A stretch of 64,000 bases of DNA from G963674665 sp964609625 (GTDB lineage Bacteria > Desulfobacterota > Desulfovibrionia > Desulfovibrionales > Desulfovibrionaceae): assembly GCA_964609625.1 (NCBI GenBank), contig CAZSRS010000002.1:124001-188000 (forward strand). Direction: 5' to 3'. A program made the position numbers and the translations under genes. Shown here in pieces: positions 60,055 through 64,000 of the stretch; within the stretch, counting starts at the first letter, position 1, and each line of letters opens with the position of its first letter. Below the pieces are notes generated by a model. It made no database searches and was not told the DNA's origin. It was given only the letters and a program-made list of their open reading frames with translations.

Positions 60055-61458
60055 TTAACCCTGCTTGGCCCTCTCAATCACTTCCTCGATGCCGCCGACC
60101 ATGTAGAAGGCGCCTTCCGGAATGTCGTCGTGCTTGCCGTCCAGGATCTCGCGGAAGCCGCGGATGGTGTCTTCGAGCTTGACGTAGCGGCCCGGTGTAC
60201 CGGTGAACTGCTCGGCCACGTGGAAGGGCTGCGACAGGAAGCGCTGGATCTTGCGGGCGCGAGACACGGTGAGCTTGTCTTCGTCAGAGAGTTCGTCCAT
60301 GCCCAGAATGGCGATGATGTCCTGGAGGTCCTTGTACTTCTGCAACACCTGCTGTACTTCACGCGCGGTGTAGTAGTGGTCGTTGCCCAGGACCAGGGGG
60401 TCGAGAATGCGCGAGGTGGAGTCAAGAGGATCCACCGCGGGGTAGATGCCCAGCTCGGCGATCTGACGCGAAAGCACCAGGGTACCATCCAAGTGGGAGA
60501 AGGTCGTGGCCGGCGCGGGGTCGGTAAGGTCGTCCGCGGGGACGTACACGGCCTGAACCGAGGTGATGGATCCCTTCTTGGTGGAAGTGATGCGTTCCTG
60601 CAATTCACCAAGGTCGGTACCCAGGGTAGGCTGGTAACCCACCGCCGAAGGCATGCGGCCGAGGAGGGCCGAAACCTCGGAACCGGCCTGGGTGAAACGG
60701 AAGATGTTGTCGATGAACAGCAGCACGTCCTGGCCTTCGTCGTCGCGGAAGTACTCGGCGCAAGCCAGGGCGGTCAGGGCCACGCGGGCACGGGCTCCCG
60801 GAGGCTCGTTCATCTGGCCGTAGATCAAGCCGGCTTTTTCCAGAACGCCGGCGTCCTTCATTTCGTGGTAAAGGTCGTTGCCTTCGCGGGTGCGCTCACC
60901 CACACCGGCGAACACGGAGATGCCGCCGTGCTGCTTGGCGATGTTGTTGATCATCTCCATGAGGATAACGGTCTTGCCCACGCCGGCGCCGCCGAACAGG
61001 CCCATCTTGCCGCCCTTGGGGAAGGGGATCAGCAGATCGATGACCTTGACGCCGGTTTCCAGCAGTTCCACCGTGGTGCTCTGCTCGACAAAACTGGGGG
61101 CAGGACGGTGGATGGGGTAGGTCTTATCGGACGCGATGGGACCGAGTTCGTCCACGGGGCGACCGACCACGTTCATGATCCGTCCCAGGGATCCCTTGCC
61201 CACCGGTACCATGATGGGATTGCCGGTGTCCCGGACTTCCATGCCGCGGACCAGGCCTTCGGTGGCATCCATGGCGATGGTGCGGACCATGTTGTTGCCG
61301 AGGTGCTGGGCAACCTCGACCACCAGGTCGGGGGCGTCCACGTTGTTGGGGTTGGATATCTCCAGGGCGGTAAGGATATGCGGCAGTTTGCCCGGAGGAA
61401 ACTCGACGTCAACAACGGCGCCGATAACCTGCTTAACTTTTCCCACGTTCTCGCTCAT
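60055..61458 (-). CDS. atpD: ATP synthase beta subunit
   Basis: The 467-residue catalytic subunit has the P-loop GGAGVGKTVILMEMI near residue 150, the glutamate region GVGERTREGNDLYHEM near 182 and ALTALACAEYFRDDEGQDVLLFIDN near 225. It makes ATP at the F1 catalytic sites. It lies between atpG (22 bp gap) and atpC. Confidence 0.98.
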   Translation of the reverse strand: MSENVGKVKQVIGAVVDVEFPPGKLPHILTALEISNPNNVDAPDLVVEVAQHLGNNMVRTIAMDATEGLVRGMEVRDTGNPIMVPVGKGSLGRIMNVVGRPVDELGPIASDKTYPIHRPAPSFVEQSTTVELLETGVKVIDLLIPFPKGGKMGLFGGAGVGKTVILMEMINNIAKQHGGISVFAGVGERTREGNDLYHEMKDAGVLEKAGLIYGQMNEPPGARARVALTALACAEYFRDDEGQDVLLFIDNIFRFTQAGSEVSALLGRMPSAVGYQPTLGTDLGELQERITSTKKGSITSVQAVYVPADDLTDPAPATTFSHLDGTLVLSRQIAELGIYPAVDPLDSTSRILDPLVLGNDHYYTAREVQQVLQKYKDLQDIIAILGMDELSDEDKLTVSRARKIQRFLSQPFHVAEQFTGTPGRYVKLEDTIRGFREILDGKHDDIPEGAFYMVGGIEEVIERAKQG

Positions 61459-61480
61459 AGCTATACGCTCCCTTCCTCAA

Positions 61481-62353
61481 TTATCCTTTAAGCGCTTCAG
61501 CGCCGCCGACAATGTCCATCAACTCTTTGGTAATGGCCGCTTGTCGCGTCTTGTTGTAGACCAGGGTCAGCGAATCGACCATGTCGTCGCAGGCCTTGGT
61601 AGCATTGTCCATGGCCGTCATTCGAGCAGCGTGCTCGCTGGCGGATGTGTCCAGCAGGCCGCGGTAGACCTGCACCTTGATGAAACGGGGCAGGAGTTCC
61701 GCAAGGAGTCCTTCCACATCGGGTTCGTAGATGTACTCGCTGGCACCGGAGGGTTGTTCCTGCACCTCTTGAGATGCGATGGGCAGCACGGTGCGGACGA
61801 CGGGTTCCTGCTTCGCAAGGCTCACGAACTGGCCGTAAACGATGATGACCTCGTCGAGAACACCCTGGATGTAGGCGTTGATGATTTCCATACCCACCGT
61901 GTTGGCCAGGGTGAAATCAAACGAGTTCATCTGGTCGGCGTAAATGCTGGCAAGTTCGTAGTTGGAGCGGCGGGCGGCGTCCCGGCCCTTCTTGCCGATG
62001 CTGTAGAACTTGACCGCCTTGCCCGCGGCGAGCTTCTCGGCCGCGAGCTTCAGACCGGCCTTGATCAGGTTGGCATTGAAGCTGCCGCAGAGGCCGCGGT
62101 CGGATGTGATCAGCACGATGCCGACGGTCTTGATCTCTTCACGGACCTCAAGCAACGGATGTGCGGCTTCGTCGGCTTTTCCCGCCAAGTCGCCAAGCAT
62201 TTCGAAGAACTTGTCCGCGTATGGGCGGAAGCGCTCAATGCGCTGTTGCGCCCCCCGCAGTTTCGCCGAAGCCACCATATTCATGGCCTTGGTGATCTGC
62301 TTGGTCTTCTTGACGCCCGATATCTTCCTTTTGACGTCTTTCAACGAAGGCAT
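61481..62353 (-). CDS. atpG: ATP synthase gamma subunit
   Basis: The 290-residue subunit has the N-terminal helix MPSLKDVKRKISGVKKTKQI and the C-terminal helix RMTAMDNATKACDDMVDSLT that together form the central shaft, with TSDRGLCGSFN near residue 80. It rotates inside the alpha3beta3 ring. It lies between atpA (28 bp) and atpD. Confidence 0.97.
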   Translation of the reverse strand: MPSLKDVKRKISGVKKTKQITKAMNMVASAKLRGAQQRIERFRPYADKFFEMLGDLAGKADEAAHPLLEVREEIKTVGIVLITSDRGLCGSFNANLIKAGLKLAAEKLAAGKAVKFYSIGKKGRDAARRSNYELASIYADQMNSFDFTLANTVGMEIINAYIQGVLDEVIIVYGQFVSLAKQEPVVRTVLPIASQEVQEQPSGASEYIYEPDVEGLLAELLPRFIKVQVYRGLLDTSASEHAARMTAMDNATKACDDMVDSLTLVYNKTRQAAITKELMDIVGGAEALKG

Positions 62354-62381
62354 TCAGATTTCCTCCTCCAAGGTTGGCGAG

Positions 62382-63890
<1,509 letters not shown>

Positions 63891-63894
63891 GGCC

Positions 63895-64000
63895 CTAATC
63901 ACCCCTCTTGATGTTTTCTTGCATCATGCCAAGCTGCGCCCGCAGGCTGGCGTCCATGATCATGTCACCGACCTTGAGCACCACGCCTCCGAGGATCGAC
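63895..64000 (-). CDS. atpH: ATP synthase delta subunit, 3' end (partial)
   Basis: The last 34 codons read SILGGVVLKVGDMIMDASLR, then a helix ending NIKRGD and a TAG stop at 63895. This is the conserved C-terminus of the F1 delta subunit that binds the peripheral stalk. The rest lies beyond the right edge. The order atpH-atpA-atpG-atpD-atpC is standard. Confidence 0.9.
   Translation of the reverse strand, partial: SILGGVVLKVGDMIMDASLRAQLGMMQENIKRGD

Noticed and set aside
59917..61491. Plus-strand ORF of 524 codons opposite atpD
   Set aside because: Antiparallel shadow of the ATP synthase beta gene.

Overview
The window looks like a chromosomal segment of a sulfate-reducing deltaproteobacterium of the Desulfovibrio type (order Desulfovibrionales). 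Supporting signs are the high GC content, a Tat-exported iron/manganese superoxide dismutase, a CbiD of the anaerobic cobalamin route, an acetate block of acs, DUF4212, Na+/acetate symporter and cNMP/CBS/DUF294 protein, a HybA-like Tat ferredoxin with a cytochrome b, and a zapB-zapA-(6S-like RNA)-rny order. This is inference from gene content; there is no rRNA operon in the window.

Layout. 1-4.9 kb: a truncated acyl-AMP ligase/ACP/PlsC fusion, a CHASE-PAS-GGDEF diguanylate cyclase and a small coiled-coil membrane protein. 5-21.6 kb: an envelope-glycan region with two tandem cobalamin-binding radical SAM paralogues, a GT4 glycosyltransferase, a DUF362/ferredoxin protein, a Wzx-like flippase, an LpxL-like acyltransferase, a GH39-like lipoprotein, a Wzc-like co-polymerase with a ruined kinase domain, a Wzy/WaaL-like enzyme and a third radical SAM protein. 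21.7-24 kb: pdxY and a REP-associated (IS200-like) transposase among GGGGACAGGCAC repeats. 24-28.7 kb: a large hybrid histidine kinase and a receiver-kinase protein. 28.7-31.8 kb: a cytochrome b/ferredoxin pair, small proteins and a GNAT gene bracketed by the same repeats. 31.9-41.7 kb: cbiD, an OFA-type MFS transporter, then acs, DUF4212, actP, a cNMP-CBS-DUF294 protein and a DnaQ-like exonuclease. 41.7-43.7 kb: a membrane protein, tag and a Ca2+/Na+ antiporter. 43.7-46.7 kb: three tandem omptin-family outer-membrane proteases. 46.9-51.6 kb: pheS, rplT, rpmI, infC, thrS and tRNA-Val on the minus strand. 51.7-55.3 kb: sodB, a thioesterase, a receiver-TPR protein and a cNMP-binding protein with a FliG-like C-terminus. 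55.4-59.5 kb: rny, a 6S-like RNA, zapA, zapB and glmU. 59.6-64 kb: atpC, D, G, A and the 3' end of atpH.

How parts work together. The 5-21.6 kb genes supply most parts of a Wzx/Wzy-type exported polysaccharide route with unusual extras (three B12/radical SAM enzymes, a secreted glycosidase, a lipid acyltransferase), and this is the best candidate for an undescribed system. The acetate block imports and activates acetate with a likely nucleotide-sensing regulator. The minus-strand translation cluster is conventional except that infC appears to start at AUA inside thrS and pheT is not next to pheS. ORFs antiparallel to long GC-rich genes were treated as shadows.
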